This document shows positions 8,648 to 17,290 of a DNA stretch of 64,000 nt, piece after piece. Positions within the stretch are counted from its first letter, which is position 1. Each line of letters begins with the position of its first letter. Both the position numbers and the translations under genes were made by a program. The DNA comes from Pseudomonadota bacterium (GTDB lineage: Bacteria; Pseudomonadota; Alphaproteobacteria; Azospirillales; Azospirillaceae): positions 62,001 to 126,000 of the forward strand of contig JAFAFA010000061.1 in NCBI GenBank assembly GCA_023423695.1, given 5' to 3'. The notes under the pieces were generated by a model. It was not told the origin of the DNA. It was given only the letters and a program-made list of their open reading frames with translations, and ran no database searches.

Positions 8648-9172
8648 ATGACGACCACCCGATGCCGCCGCATCCTCGCACCTTGCGCCGCGGCGCTGGC
8701 CCTCATCGCAGGCACCGCCCTGGCCCAACCCTCAAATCCGTCCGCCAATCCGTCCACCAACCAGCCGGGCTCCGCCGCGATGCCGGGACATGACCGGATG
8801 CAGGGCCATGCCCAGGACAACGCCCAGGGTCATGCCATGCCCTCCGATCACCTGCCGCAGGACCAGCTGACCAGGGATCCGGCCTCGCAGGCCTACATGG
8901 ATGGCATGCGCAAGATGAACCGCGACATGCGCAAGCCGATGACCGGCGATGCCGACCAGGATTTCGCGCGCATGATGCTGTCCCACCACCGGGGGGCCGT
9001 CGACATGGCGAAGGTCCAGTTGCAATACGGCAAGGATCCGGAACTCCGGGCCTTAGCCCAGAAGATCGTCAATGACCAGACCAGGGAAATCGCGCAACTG
9101 CAGGATTGGCTGAAGCGGCATCCGGCCAAGCCGGCGCAGGATGAAGGGGCTGCTGCGAAGACGCCGAAATGA
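8648..9172 (+). CDS. Exported DUF305 protein
   Basis: The 174-residue product begins with a signal peptide (RRILAPCAAALALIAGTALAQ). A Pro/Gln/His/Met-rich linker follows, then a DUF305 four-helix domain with the hallmark MMLSHHRGAVDMA and a late KIVNDQTREIAQL helix. DUF305 proteins are periplasmic and often sit with copper-handling genes; the Met/His-rich linker (GHDRMQGHAQDNAQGHAM) would suit metal binding, but no copper gene is adjacent. GGGAGAG precedes the ATG. The function is not proven for the family. Confidence 0.82.
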   Translation: MTTTRCRRILAPCAAALALIAGTALAQPSNPSANPSTNQPGSAAMPGHDRMQGHAQDNAQGHAMPSDHLPQDQLTRDPASQAYMDGMRKMNRDMRKPMTGDADQDFARMMLSHHRGAVDMAKVQLQYGKDPELRALAQKIVNDQTREIAQLQDWLKRHPAKPAQDEGAAAKTPK

Positions 9173-9263
9173 TGTGAATCCCACCGGACCGGACCTTCCT
9201 GCTTGCGCGGGTGATGCACATTATGATTGCATCTGCCTTTGTTTTGAGCAGGCTTCCCGGAAG

Positions 9264-10070
9264 ATGATCGAAAGCGCCAGCGTCATTCTGGAGCGGCATA
9301 ACGCCACCCTCGTCGGGTCGGGGGATGAGACACTCGTCCTCATTCCCGGCTTCGGAACCGAAAAGTCCGCCTGGCGCCACGTCGTGGATGCCTTCAAGGA
9401 CCGCTACCGCATCCTGTCGTTCGATCTGGCCGGGGTCGGGCCGGCCAACCAGATCCATTTCGATCATGCCCGCTACGGCACGCTGGACGCCTATGCCCGT
9501 GATGTCGTCGCGGTACTCGGCGCCCTCAAGGTGGAGCGCTGCGTCTGCGTCGGCCATTCGGCCGCGGGCATGGTGGTGGCGCTCGCCTCGGTCAGGGCCC
9601 CCTACCTGTTCCGCAAGCTGGTCCTGCTGGGGGCGTCGGCCTGCTACCGGAACATCGGCACGTATCGCGGTGGGTTCGAGCGTGCGGACATCGATGCCAT
9701 GATCGACGGCGCAACCCACGATTACCTGCGCTGGACCGCACAGTTCGGACAGATGGTCGTGTCCGCCCCGGCGGAGAATCCGACCGTGCGGGAATTCGTC
9801 GCCACCTTGAGGGCGATGCGTCCGGACACCGCCCTGTCGCTGCTGCTGACCATCATGCAGAGCGATCTTCGCAGCCGCCTGCCCGAGGTGACGGTGCCGA
9901 CGGTCGTCCTCCAGGCCCGTGACGATCCGGCGGTCAGCCGGGAAGCGGCAGAGTATCTGCGCGACCATCTGGCCGGCAGCGTCCTCGAGGTGCTCGACGC
10001 GTCAGGGCATCTGCCCCACATGTCGGCCCCCGGAACGGTGATCGACGCGCTGAACCGCCACCTGACGTAA
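9264..10070 (+). CDS. RsbQ/KAI2-like alpha/beta-hydrolase
   Basis: A 268-residue alpha/beta-hydrolase of the RsbQ/DLK2/KAI2 group: LIPGFGTEKSAWRHV at the oxyanion loop, FDLAGVGPAN, nucleophile GHSAAG at residues 97-102 (Ser99), acid in LQARDDPAVS, and catalytic His in ASGHLPHMS. RsbQ is a stress-signalling hydrolase in Bacillus; in proteobacteria members stand near PAS/GGDEF sensors, absent here. The start has only a weak GGAAG. The enzymatic substrate is unknown. Confidence 0.82.
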   Translation: MIESASVILERHNATLVGSGDETLVLIPGFGTEKSAWRHVVDAFKDRYRILSFDLAGVGPANQIHFDHARYGTLDAYARDVVAVLGALKVERCVCVGHSAAGMVVALASVRAPYLFRKLVLLGASACYRNIGTYRGGFERADIDAMIDGATHDYLRWTAQFGQMVVSAPAENPTVREFVATLRAMRPDTALSLLLTIMQSDLRSRLPEVTVPTVVLQARDDPAVSREAAEYLRDHLAGSVLEVLDASGHLPHMSAPGTVIDALNRHLT

Positions 10071-10120
10071 GGTACGCAGGCCGCAGCGTCCGCCGGCAGC
10101 GGCGCGCCATGGGCGGGCGC

Positions 10121-10149
10121 TTGACGAAGCTTGCGCGATTTTTGCTAAT
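10121..10149 (+). promoter_or_regulatory. Sigma-70-like promoter for the AraC regulator
   Basis: TTGACG (10121-10126), 17-base spacer, GCTAAT (10144-10149). The -35 matches 5 of 6 and the -10 matches 4 of 6 consensus bases. The leader to the AraC start would be about 230 bases. Confidence 0.5.
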
Positions 10150-10190
10150 TTAGTGTCGTCTCAGCGGACGGTTTACGCCGACAGGTGAGA

Positions 10191-10225
10191 ACCTAAACCA
10201 AGGTCTAGGGTCGTTCTACCTAAAC
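10191..10225. repeat. ACCTAAAC direct repeat pair
   Basis: Two exact ACCTAAAC copies 27 bases apart (10191-10198, 10218-10225), downstream of the likely promoter and before an AraC-family gene. They may be binding sites for that regulator, which bind direct repeats, but this is inference. Confidence 0.4.
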
Positions 10226-10387
10226 ACTGCCGCGGTTTATCTGTGTCTAGTGGTGTGCGGCATGTGGCCGCGCCTACCCTGTGTGCAGGCAAGTCGGGGG
10301 GCCATGCCGGGCGTTCCGACATGGCTCGCCCGCCGGTCTTCCGGATGACGGAAGCAGCAGCCTGCACGCAAGCCCACGGAGACACCC

Positions 10388-11344
10388 ATGGCCACGGCCT
10401 TTCACAGCAATCTCCACCTGCGCTACGTCCCGATACCGGAAAAGCCCGACGTGCTGGTCCTTCGGTCGCCCCGTGGAACGGTGGGAGTCGCGCGTGTCCG
10501 TTGCCAGAGCGCCGGCATCGGCCGCTTCAGCAGTCCCGAACCCGAGGATGCGTTCCTGGTGAGCCATCACCTGTCGAACTTCCAGTCCGATATCCGCGTT
10601 GACGGCGTGCCGGTGGAAAAGCCCGCCAACATCGCGGGGCTGACCACCATCCACGATTACCGCCGCAGCATCGACTGCCACATGCATTCGGCCTTCGACA
10701 CGCTGACCTTCCATCTTCCCCTGTCGCTGCTGGAAAGCGTTTGTCCGGATGTCCGCGGCAGCCGGCTGGAGGATCTGGCGATCGAGCCCAGCCGCCCGGT
10801 GAAGGACCCGACGGTCACGGCGCTGGCATCCGCCATGCTGCCGGCGCTGGCCTTTCCGGAGCGGATCAGCCTGCTGTTCCATGACCATCTCTGCTCGGCG
10901 CTGGCGACCCATCTGGTCACCGCCTATGGCCGGACCAACGAGGTCAGGTGCGGCGGCACGCTGGCGCCCTGGCAGGAAAAGCGGGTGAAGGAGATGATCG
11001 CCGCCAACCTGGACGGAGAAATCCGGCTGGCCGACCTCGCCGCCGAATGCCGGCTGTCGGTCGGCCATTTCGTCCGCGCCTTCCGGCGCACCGCCAACAC
11101 CACTCCCTACCAGTGGCTGCTGCAGCGGCGGATCGAGCATGCCAAGACGCTGATGCGCGACGGGTCGCGGACGCTGGCCGACGTGGCGCTGGCCTGCGGC
11201 TTCGCCGACCAGAGCCATTTCACCCGCACCTTCAGCCGCATCGTCGGCATCTCCCCCCGCGCCTGGCGGAACCGCAATGCGGCCGCCGACGCGATGCCGG
11301 AAGCCCCCGCACTCTGCCTGATGGCGGGGGCGTCAAACGCCTGA
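10388..11344 (+). CDS. AraC-family transcriptional regulator
   Basis: A 318-residue AraC/XylS regulator. The C-terminal third has both helix-turn-helix motifs (IRLADLAAECRLSVGHFVRAF and LADVALACGFADQSHFTRTF) followed by GISPRAWR. The N-terminal part has no family I recognise beyond an effector-domain look. GGAG lies eight bases before the ATG. It is convergent with the TonB receptor gene, so its target is not obvious; it may regulate itself from the long upstream region. Confidence 0.88.
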   Translation: MATAFHSNLHLRYVPIPEKPDVLVLRSPRGTVGVARVRCQSAGIGRFSSPEPEDAFLVSHHLSNFQSDIRVDGVPVEKPANIAGLTTIHDYRRSIDCHMHSAFDTLTFHLPLSLLESVCPDVRGSRLEDLAIEPSRPVKDPTVTALASAMLPALAFPERISLLFHDHLCSALATHLVTAYGRTNEVRCGGTLAPWQEKRVKEMIAANLDGEIRLADLAAECRLSVGHFVRAFRRTANTTPYQWLLQRRIEHAKTLMRDGSRTLADVALACGFADQSHFTRTFSRIVGISPRAWRNRNAAADAMPEAPALCLMAGASNA

Positions 11345-11501
11345 GGGGGTGCGCGGTCAAGGCAGTGTGTCGAGGTGGGACCATGAGCCCCGGGCGCTGC
11401 TGGTGCGGGCCAACGTGGCGCTGTGTCACCATCAACGTCAACGACGCCCCCCATGAACTGCCGGCGGGCCGCCCGGACGGAGTGACGGCAGGCGCCGGAG
11501 A

Positions 11502-13655
11502 TCAGAAGGTCATCGAGAAGGCCAGTTCGGCCGAGCGTGGGCGGCCGAGCACCCAGCTCGTCGTGCCGCCGGCCATGGCATAGACCTCGTCGAACAGGTT
11601 GAAGGCGCGCAGGCTCAGCTTGGTGTTGTCGGTCGGCCGGTAGTCGAGCCCGGCATTGACGACGGTGTAGGCCGGCCGGACGCTGGTGTTGGCGGCGTTG
11701 GCGTAGGTCCTGCCGACATATTGCAGGCCGGCGCGCGCCTCCCAGTCCGGCAGGAAGGCCCAGTTGGCCCAGACATTGGCGGTGCGCTCGGGCACACCGG
11801 TCGGCACGTTGCCGGCATAGGACACCGCGCGGCCGGAGACGGACTGGGCGAAATCGTCGTACCTGGCCCGCAACAGCGCGCCGTTGACGTCCACCCGCAC
11901 CCCCTCCCACAGGCCGAGCGACAGGGAGGCCTCCAGCCCCCGCGACGATTGCCGGCCGACCTGCATCGTCACGCCGGGCCGGTTGGGATCGGTGGTGAGC
12001 AGCTTGTCCTTGACGATGCGATAGGCGGCCAGCGTCCACTCGCCGCGCCCCTCCAGGAAGGAGTGCTTGACGCCGACCTCCACCTGCCGGCCGGTGGACA
12101 GGTCGAAGTCCTTCTGCGTCGGCGACAGCGAGATCAGGTTGCCGACCGGATCGACGGCGGTGGCGTACTGGCCGTAGACGGCCAGACCGGGCGTCACCTC
12201 GTACACGGCGCCGGTCCGCCAGCTGGTGGCGTGGAAGTCCTTGGTGTAGGCGGTCCCGGTCACCAGATCCCAACGCTCCACCGTCGGAGCGTCGTACCGG
12301 ATGCCGCCGACCAGCGAGAGCTGCGGCGTCACCGACAGCCGGTTCTCGGCGAACAGCGAATACTGGCGGGTGCGCGACCGGCTGCGCGGAGTGGTTCCGG
12401 CGCTGTTGAGGAACAGGCCGGGCACCGGGTCGAACGGATCGACCGTGCTGGAGCCGCCATAGGGCGAATTGTTGGCGTGCTTGAACTCGATCCGGTTCAG
12501 GTCGAAGCCGGTGACCAATTCGTTCTTCATGCCGAAGAGAGTGCCGCGCCAAGTCGCGTCGAAGCGGTCGCCCACCTGCCGCTGGTTGTGGTAAATCTCG
12601 ATGTAGCTGTCGCGCAGCACCTGCCGGCTGGCGGCGTTCCAGGCATAGCTTTCCACGTCCTTCCAATGGCGGTGGCTGGTCAGGTGATAGGCGGAGTTGC
12701 GCAGGGTCAGCGCGTCGGACACCGTCCATTCGGCCTTCAGCTGGGTCCAGTTGTCGCGATAGCGGATTTCGCTGTCGGCGACGTTGAAGTTGCGGTGCCG
12801 CAGCGCGCTGTCCAGCCGGCCGGCGATCAGCGGCGTCCCGAAATACTCCTGCGGCTGCTGGTCGCCGTAGTCGTTGGACAGGGTCACGGAGAAGTCCGGC
12901 GTCGCCTGCAGCTTCACCGCGCCGGAGACGGCAAGGTTCTTCGAATCGCCGCGGTCGACCCAGCCGTCGGACCGGCTGCCGCTGACGTCCAGCCGGTAGG
13001 ACAGCCTCTCGCTGACCGGACTCCCGCTGCCGACGGCGGCGCGCCGGGTGCCGCCGGTGCCGATGGCGACCATCGCCTCGTTGCGGAAATCCATGCTCGG
13101 CCGCTTGGGCACCACATTGACGACGCCGCCGATGGCGCCCTCGCCATGGAGGACGGAAGCCGGGCCGCGCAGCACCTCGATCCGCTCCGTCGACCATGTA
13201 TCGAAGGGGAAGGTGACGGTCCCCGACCCGACATAGAGCCGCGTCCCGTCATAGAGCTGCATCACCGAGCCGTGGCCGGCGAAGCCGCGCGTCGCCAGGG
13301 AGGAGCCGCCATTGCCGGGTGCCGCCAGCGAGGTGATGCCGGTGGCGTTCTGGGTGACGGCGTCCGTCACGCTGGTCTGACCGCGGTCGCGGATGGTCCG
13401 GCCGGAGATCACCTCGATGCTGGCCGGGGTTTCCAAGGGAGTGAGGTCCAGCCGGCTGCCGCCGCTGTTCGGCCGGTCGAGCGCCAGCCCGGCAGGTGCC
13501 GTGTCCGTCGAACGGCCGGTCACCGTGACTGGAGAAAGCGTGAGCGGCGCGTGCCCGTCCTCGGCACTTGCGGCCGTGGGCACCACAGAGGCCGCGACCA
13601 GGAACACCGTCGCCAGGTGAGCGGGGCGGCGTTGACGGGAGCGGGCAGATGACAT
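11502..13655 (-). CDS. TonB-dependent outer-membrane receptor (last gene of B12-riboswitch operon)
   Basis: A 717-residue outer-membrane barrel. It has a signal peptide (HLATVFLVAASVVPTAASA), a TonB-box-like LSPVTVTG, a plug domain (TPASIEVISGRTIRDRG, RIEVLRGPASVLHGEGAIGG) and a barrel ending in the usual aromatic Phe (LAFSMTF). By sequence it groups with siderophore (FhuE/FpvA-like) receptors. However, it is the last gene of a unit headed by a cobalamin riboswitch and an ABC transporter, so corrinoid uptake is the better guess from context. GGAGG precedes the ATG. It is separated from the permease by about 100 bases. Confidence 0.88.
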   Translation of the reverse strand: MSSARSRQRRPAHLATVFLVAASVVPTAASAEDGHAPLTLSPVTVTGRSTDTAPAGLALDRPNSGGSRLDLTPLETPASIEVISGRTIRDRGQTSVTDAVTQNATGITSLAAPGNGGSSLATRGFAGHGSVMQLYDGTRLYVGSGTVTFPFDTWSTERIEVLRGPASVLHGEGAIGGVVNVVPKRPSMDFRNEAMVAIGTGGTRRAAVGSGSPVSERLSYRLDVSGSRSDGWVDRGDSKNLAVSGAVKLQATPDFSVTLSNDYGDQQPQEYFGTPLIAGRLDSALRHRNFNVADSEIRYRDNWTQLKAEWTVSDALTLRNSAYHLTSHRHWKDVESYAWNAASRQVLRDSYIEIYHNQRQVGDRFDATWRGTLFGMKNELVTGFDLNRIEFKHANNSPYGGSSTVDPFDPVPGLFLNSAGTTPRSRSRTRQYSLFAENRLSVTPQLSLVGGIRYDAPTVERWDLVTGTAYTKDFHATSWRTGAVYEVTPGLAVYGQYATAVDPVGNLISLSPTQKDFDLSTGRQVEVGVKHSFLEGRGEWTLAAYRIVKDKLLTTDPNRPGVTMQVGRQSSRGLEASLSLGLWEGVRVDVNGALLRARYDDFAQSVSGRAVSYAGNVPTGVPERTANVWANWAFLPDWEARAGLQYVGRTYANAANTSVRPAYTVVNAGLDYRPTDNTKLSLRAFNLFDEVYAMAGGTTSWVLGRPRSAELAFSMTF

Positions 13656-13758
13656 CGATGATCCTCCAGCTTGACTTGGAAAAGGGCATGGAAAGGCGAT
13701 CCGCGAAGGCGGTCCTTCGAGGGCGGTTCGGGTTTTTCCTAAGAGGGCGCTTCGGACT

Positions 13759-14787
13759 TTACGGGGCTGGGCGGCGGCGCATCAGCCACAGGAAGAAGGC
13801 GCCGCCGACCAGCGCGGTGACTATGCCGACAGGGATCTCGCGCGGCGCGAACAACGTCCGTGCAGCGACATCCACCCACAGCAGCAGTAAGGCCCCGCCG
13901 AGCGCCGCCACAGGCAGCAGCGTCCGCAGATGCCCGCCCACCAGCATGCGCGCGATGTGGGGCAGCACCAGCCCGACGAAGCCGATGCCGCCGCAGGCCG
14001 ACACCAGCGCGCCGGTCATCAGCGCGGTGACGACGAACAGTTCCAGCCGCAGCCGCCCCGGATCGGTGCCGAGCGAGCGGGCGGCATCGTCGCCGAGCGC
14101 CAGCGTGTTGACGCTCTCGGCCCGCAGCCACAGCCAACCGATCCCGCACAGCGTCAGCAGGGCGGGCGCCGGCAGAACGCTCCAGCGTGCGGTGCCGAAG
14201 CCGCCCATCATCCAGAACAGGGCCGCGTCGGCGCCGCGGTCGGCCGCCGCAACGATCAGCGTGTTGGTGACGGCGTGCAGGATGAAGGCGACCGCGACGC
14301 CGGTCAGGACCAGCCGCTCGCTGGTCACGCTGCCGTCGCGCCCGCGCGCCGCGGCGAAGACGGCCAGCATGGCGGCGAGCGCGCCGAGGAAGGCGGCGGC
14401 CGGCAGGCTCAGCGTTCCCGCCACCACGCCGGCGAACAGGATGACGGTCACCGCCCCGACCGAGGCACCGGCCGACACGCCGAACAGATAGGGGTCGGCC
14501 AGCGGATTGCGCGTCACCACCTGCAGCACCGCACCCACCGTTGCCAGCCCGGCGCCGGCCAGCGCGCCGAGCAGAACGCGCGGCAGCCGCAATTCCCAGA
14601 CGATGTTGCGCTCCGCCCGGCCGATGCCGTCCGCCGGGTAGGCCGCCGGCCAAAGCTCGTGCGAGACGACCGACCAGACGGTGGTCGTGGGAATGCGGGC
14701 GGCGCCGAAGCCGACCGCGGCGACCAGCGACAGGATCAGGGTGGCGGACAGCACAAGGCACAGACGCAGCGCGCGGGGACGGCTCAT
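13759..14787 (-). CDS. FecCD/BtuC-family ABC transporter permease
   Basis: A 342-residue permease with about ten membrane segments; hallmarks are RLPRVLLGALAGAGLATVGAVLQ, NPLADPYLFGVSAGASVGA and GGIGFVGLVLPHIARMLVG (the ATPase-contact EAA-like loop). BtuC, FecCD and FhuB share this fold, and import corrinoids, haem or ferric siderophores. The ATG overlaps the stop of the binding-protein gene by four bases (ATGA), so the two are translationally coupled. The cobalamin riboswitch upstream of the operon favours vitamin B12. Confidence 0.9.
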   Translation of the reverse strand: MSRPRALRLCLVLSATLILSLVAAVGFGAARIPTTTVWSVVSHELWPAAYPADGIGRAERNIVWELRLPRVLLGALAGAGLATVGAVLQVVTRNPLADPYLFGVSAGASVGAVTVILFAGVVAGTLSLPAAAFLGALAAMLAVFAAARGRDGSVTSERLVLTGVAVAFILHAVTNTLIVAAADRGADAALFWMMGGFGTARWSVLPAPALLTLCGIGWLWLRAESVNTLALGDDAARSLGTDPGRLRLELFVVTALMTGALVSACGGIGFVGLVLPHIARMLVGGHLRTLLPVAALGGALLLLWVDVAARTLFAPREIPVGIVTALVGGAFFLWLMRRRPAP

Positions 14788-15770
14788 GGCGTGAACAGCT
14801 CCGGGTGCAGCGTCCGGACCATCCGTTCCAAAGCATCGATATTGCGTGTCGACGGGGTCTGTTCGGCATAGGTCAGGACGATGAACCGTCGCTTGCGCAC
14901 CGCCTCGACATCGGCCAACTGCGGGGCGGACAGCAGGAAGCGGATGGCGACCTCGGCCGGGACGCGATGGTCGCTGACGATGATCCATTGCGGGTCGCGC
15001 CGCACCATTTCCTCCCAGCTGACCCTGACATAGCTGTTGGCGATGTCGTCGAAGATGTTGCGGCCACCGGCTAACTCCATCAGCAGGCTGGTCATGCCCT
15101 CCCGCCCGACCGACAGCGGGGCGGCGTCGGTGTGGCAATCGTCGCAATACATTACTCGCGGCCGCTGTGCCGCGGTTCCGGTCAGCCGGGTCACCGCGGC
15201 GACGCGGCGGCGGAAGTCGGTGACCATACCCTCCGCATGGTCGGCGACGCCGAAGATCCGGCCCAGCGCCAACAGGTCGGTGTAGAGCGTCTCCATGCTG
15301 ATCGGCTCGCGCGGGCCGATGCGGATGCAGCTTTCCCGCAGCGTGTAGGTGGCGACGCCCATCTCCGCGAGGCGGGCGGGGGTGAGGCCGCGCGCCTCGT
15401 TGAAGCCATAGCTCCAGCCGGCGAACAGGAAATCCGGGTCGGCGGCCAGCACCGCTTCCAGCGTCGGGGCACGGTCCGGCAACTGGGGCAGGGCGGCGAC
15501 CGCACTGGGTGGTGCGATCAGGTGGCGTTCGGCCCCGGCGATGCCGGAGACGGCAACCAGCCGGTCGGCCAGCCCGAGATCCAGCATGGTCTGCGTCATG
15601 TTGACGTCATGCACCATCGGCCGCTTGGGAGGGGCGTCGAACCGGGCGGTCTCGAAGCAGTTCGGCACCTCGACCGGATGGCTCTGCGCCCGGGCGGAAG
15701 CGAAAGGCAGCGCAAGCACGGCGGCAAGTAGGGCGCTGCGGGCAATGTGGCGGAACCGGACCGGGCTCAT
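14784..15770 (-). CDS. Periplasmic binding protein (BtuF/FepB class)
   Basis: A 328-residue class-III binding protein with a signal peptide (RSALLAAVLALPFASARAQ). It has the two-lobe family pattern: MVHDVNMTQTMLDLGLADRLVAVSG, LEAVLAADPDFLFAG, and a late TPSTRNIDALERMVRTLHP. The Cys/His group MYCDDCHTDAAPL is unusual and might contact a metal centre. It delivers the ligand to the adjacent permease; the riboswitch context points to a corrinoid. Both ends overlap neighbouring genes by four bases. Confidence 0.88.
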   Translation of the reverse strand: MSPVRFRHIARSALLAAVLALPFASARAQSHPVEVPNCFETARFDAPPKRPMVHDVNMTQTMLDLGLADRLVAVSGIAGAERHLIAPPSAVAALPQLPDRAPTLEAVLAADPDFLFAGWSYGFNEARGLTPARLAEMGVATYTLRESCIRIGPREPISMETLYTDLLALGRIFGVADHAEGMVTDFRRRVAAVTRLTGTAAQRPRVMYCDDCHTDAAPLSVGREGMTSLLMELAGGRNIFDDIANSYVRVSWEEMVRRDPQWIIVSDHRVPAEVAIRFLLSAPQLADVEAVRKRRFIVLTYAEQTPSTRNIDALERMVRTLHPELFTP

Positions 15771-16606
15771 GCGAGGTCCATCCGGCGAGGCGCCAGCGGC
15801 GACAGGTCGATGCGCAGCCGGCCGTCACACGGGCGGCGGTCCACGGCGGCGGCGACCCGGTAGACGGCGGTGAGCCGTTCCGCCGTCAGCGCCTCTTCCG
15901 GCACAGCGTCGGCCTGCAGGCGGCCATCCTTCAGCAGCAGCAGGCGGTCGCACCAGCGCGCCGCCAGTTCGATGTCGTGAAGCGTCATCACCACGGTAAT
16001 TCCCAGCGAGCGGACCAGTTCGAGGACGGCGAAGCGGTGCTGGATGTCCAGATGGTTGGTCGGCTCGTCCAGCAGCAGGATGCGTGGGCGCTGCGCCAGG
16101 GCGCGGGCGATCATCACCCGCTGCCGCTCGCCGCCGGACAGCTGTTCGACCGGCCGCTCGGCCAGCCCCTCCAGCTCCAGCCGGGCCAGAGCATCCTCGA
16201 CGATGGCGCGATCCTCCGCCCCGCTTGCCGAGAAGACCGAGCGTCGGTGGGCCAGCCGCCCCATGCCGACCACGTCGCGCACGGTGAAGCCGAGCGCCGC
16301 GGCAGAATCCTGCGCCTGGAGTGCCAGTCGGCGGGCAAGCTCGGCCGGGCGCAGGGCGCGCGGATCGGCCCCGTCGATGCGGATTTGCCCGGTCGAGGGC
16401 GCCTGCAGGCCGGCAAGGCAGCGCAGCAGCGTGGTCTTGCCGGAGCCGTTCGGCCCGAGAATGCCGAGGATCGCCCCGTGCGGAACGGTGAAGCCGATGT
16501 CCGACAGGACTTTGCGGCCGGCCAACAGGCAGCTCAGCCCCTCCACCACGACGGCGGAGGTCTGGCGGAAGTGGGGTGCCCGTGTGGGGGAAGGCGCTGG
16601 CGTCAT
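15767..16606 (-). CDS. ABC transporter ATP-binding protein (BtuD/FecE class)
   Basis: A 279-residue ABC ATPase: Walker A GPNGSGKTT, Q-loop LALQAQD, signature LSGGERQRV, Walker B ILLLDEPTNHLD, switch His in TLHDIELA. It powers the BtuC-like permease encoded two genes downstream. AGGA lies about eight bases before the chosen ATG at 16606; the frame stays open further upstream, but that part overlaps the leader and is not credible protein. It is the first gene after the cobalamin riboswitch. Confidence 0.9.
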   Translation of the reverse strand: MTPAPSPTRAPHFRQTSAVVVEGLSCLLAGRKVLSDIGFTVPHGAILGILGPNGSGKTTLLRCLAGLQAPSTGQIRIDGADPRALRPAELARRLALQAQDSAAALGFTVRDVVGMGRLAHRRSVFSASGAEDRAIVEDALARLELEGLAERPVEQLSGGERQRVMIARALAQRPRILLLDEPTNHLDIQHRFAVLELVRSLGITVVMTLHDIELAARWCDRLLLLKDGRLQADAVPEEALTAERLTAVYRVAAAVDRRPCDGRLRIDLSPLAPRRMDLA

Positions 16607-16741
16607 CCATGCATCCTGCCGTTGCGGGCGGGAAGGTCGAGGCGGACGCATTGCGGAACACGCGGGAAATCCGGCGCGGAGTCCGGACATGCGGTGGCAA
16701 GCGTTCCACCGGGACACCCCGCCCGAGGACGTTTCGTTTTG

Positions 16742-16936
16742 GCGCTGGCAGGTCTCCTGGCTTGCGGGTCATCACCGGTCCGTCCGGCCTTCCCAGCGCC
16801 GACGGGCGCCAGTGGCAGGAAATGACGGAACAGCTCACCGCTTACAGTTGCGGGGACAGCTCCGGTTTCGCCGCGCGACGCGGCCCACCGGATTCCCTCT
16901 TAGCTTCCGGCGGCGGCCGCCGGAAGAACCAGTACC
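16742..16936 (-). ncRNA. Cobalamin riboswitch
   Basis: Read on the minus strand, the leader shows the conserved elements in order: GGAAGCTAAGAGGGAATCCGG, GAGCTGTCCCCGCAACTGTA (the B12 box region), CTGCCACTGG, GGGAAGGCCGG, and the terminal AAGCCAGGAGACCTGCC. The aptamer ends about 135 bases before the ABC ATPase gene. Binding of adenosylcobalamin would shut off expression. This is decisive evidence that the downstream transporter operon serves corrinoid uptake. Confidence 0.95.
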
Positions 16937-17185
16937 AGGGCCATTCATGAGCGACCCGGCCGCAGAGGTCAAGGTTCGAAACAAGATGGCCGCGGGAAAT
17001 TTCTGTGCGGCATGACCCTGACCTGGGCGCCGATTTCGGCCCTGCTTAGGTCGGTCCGGTCATGGGGCGTCTCCCCGCGGGTGGGAAGCGGAGGGGAGTA
17101 GGAGAGGGCGTCCGCAAGTCGATCCGCAAATGGGTCATCGTCACACCGGTCCGGTCATTGCACGGTCGCGTTACACACCAAAACA

Positions 17186-17201
17186 TAACGTTATAACGTT
17201 A
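17186..17201. promoter_or_regulatory. 16-base perfect palindrome upstream of the B12 operon
   Basis: TAACGTTATAACGTTA is a perfect palindrome in an AT-rich patch (17171-17212) within the 354 bases between the ArgE-like gene and the cobalamin riboswitch. It lies about 250 bases before the aptamer. The GTTATAAC core resembles Zur-type boxes, but the match is loose. It may be an operator for the B12 operon promoter. The rest of 16937-17290 shows no gene. Confidence 0.45.
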
Positions 17202-17290
17202 CATATTTGATCGGTGCGCGACCTGCAAGGGGAAGATCGGCATGGGCGGGACTTCGCCGCGGTGAGCAAAAACGTCGCTTGCCGCCACCG

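Larger units (their letters stand above)
10071..10387. other. 317-base intergenic region before the AraC regulator
   Basis: No gene was found. The stretch holds a sigma-70-like promoter (10121-10149) and two copies of ACCTAAAC (10191-10198 and 10218-10225), listed separately; the rest shows no structure I can support. Confidence 0.6.

Noticed and set aside
11345..11501. A gene or terminator between AraC and the TonB receptor
   Set aside because: No plausible start with ribosome site and no stem with U-tract was found.
16971..16990. tRNA-like GGTTCGAA run
   Set aside because: No cloverleaf could be built around it; no tRNA was seen anywhere in the window.
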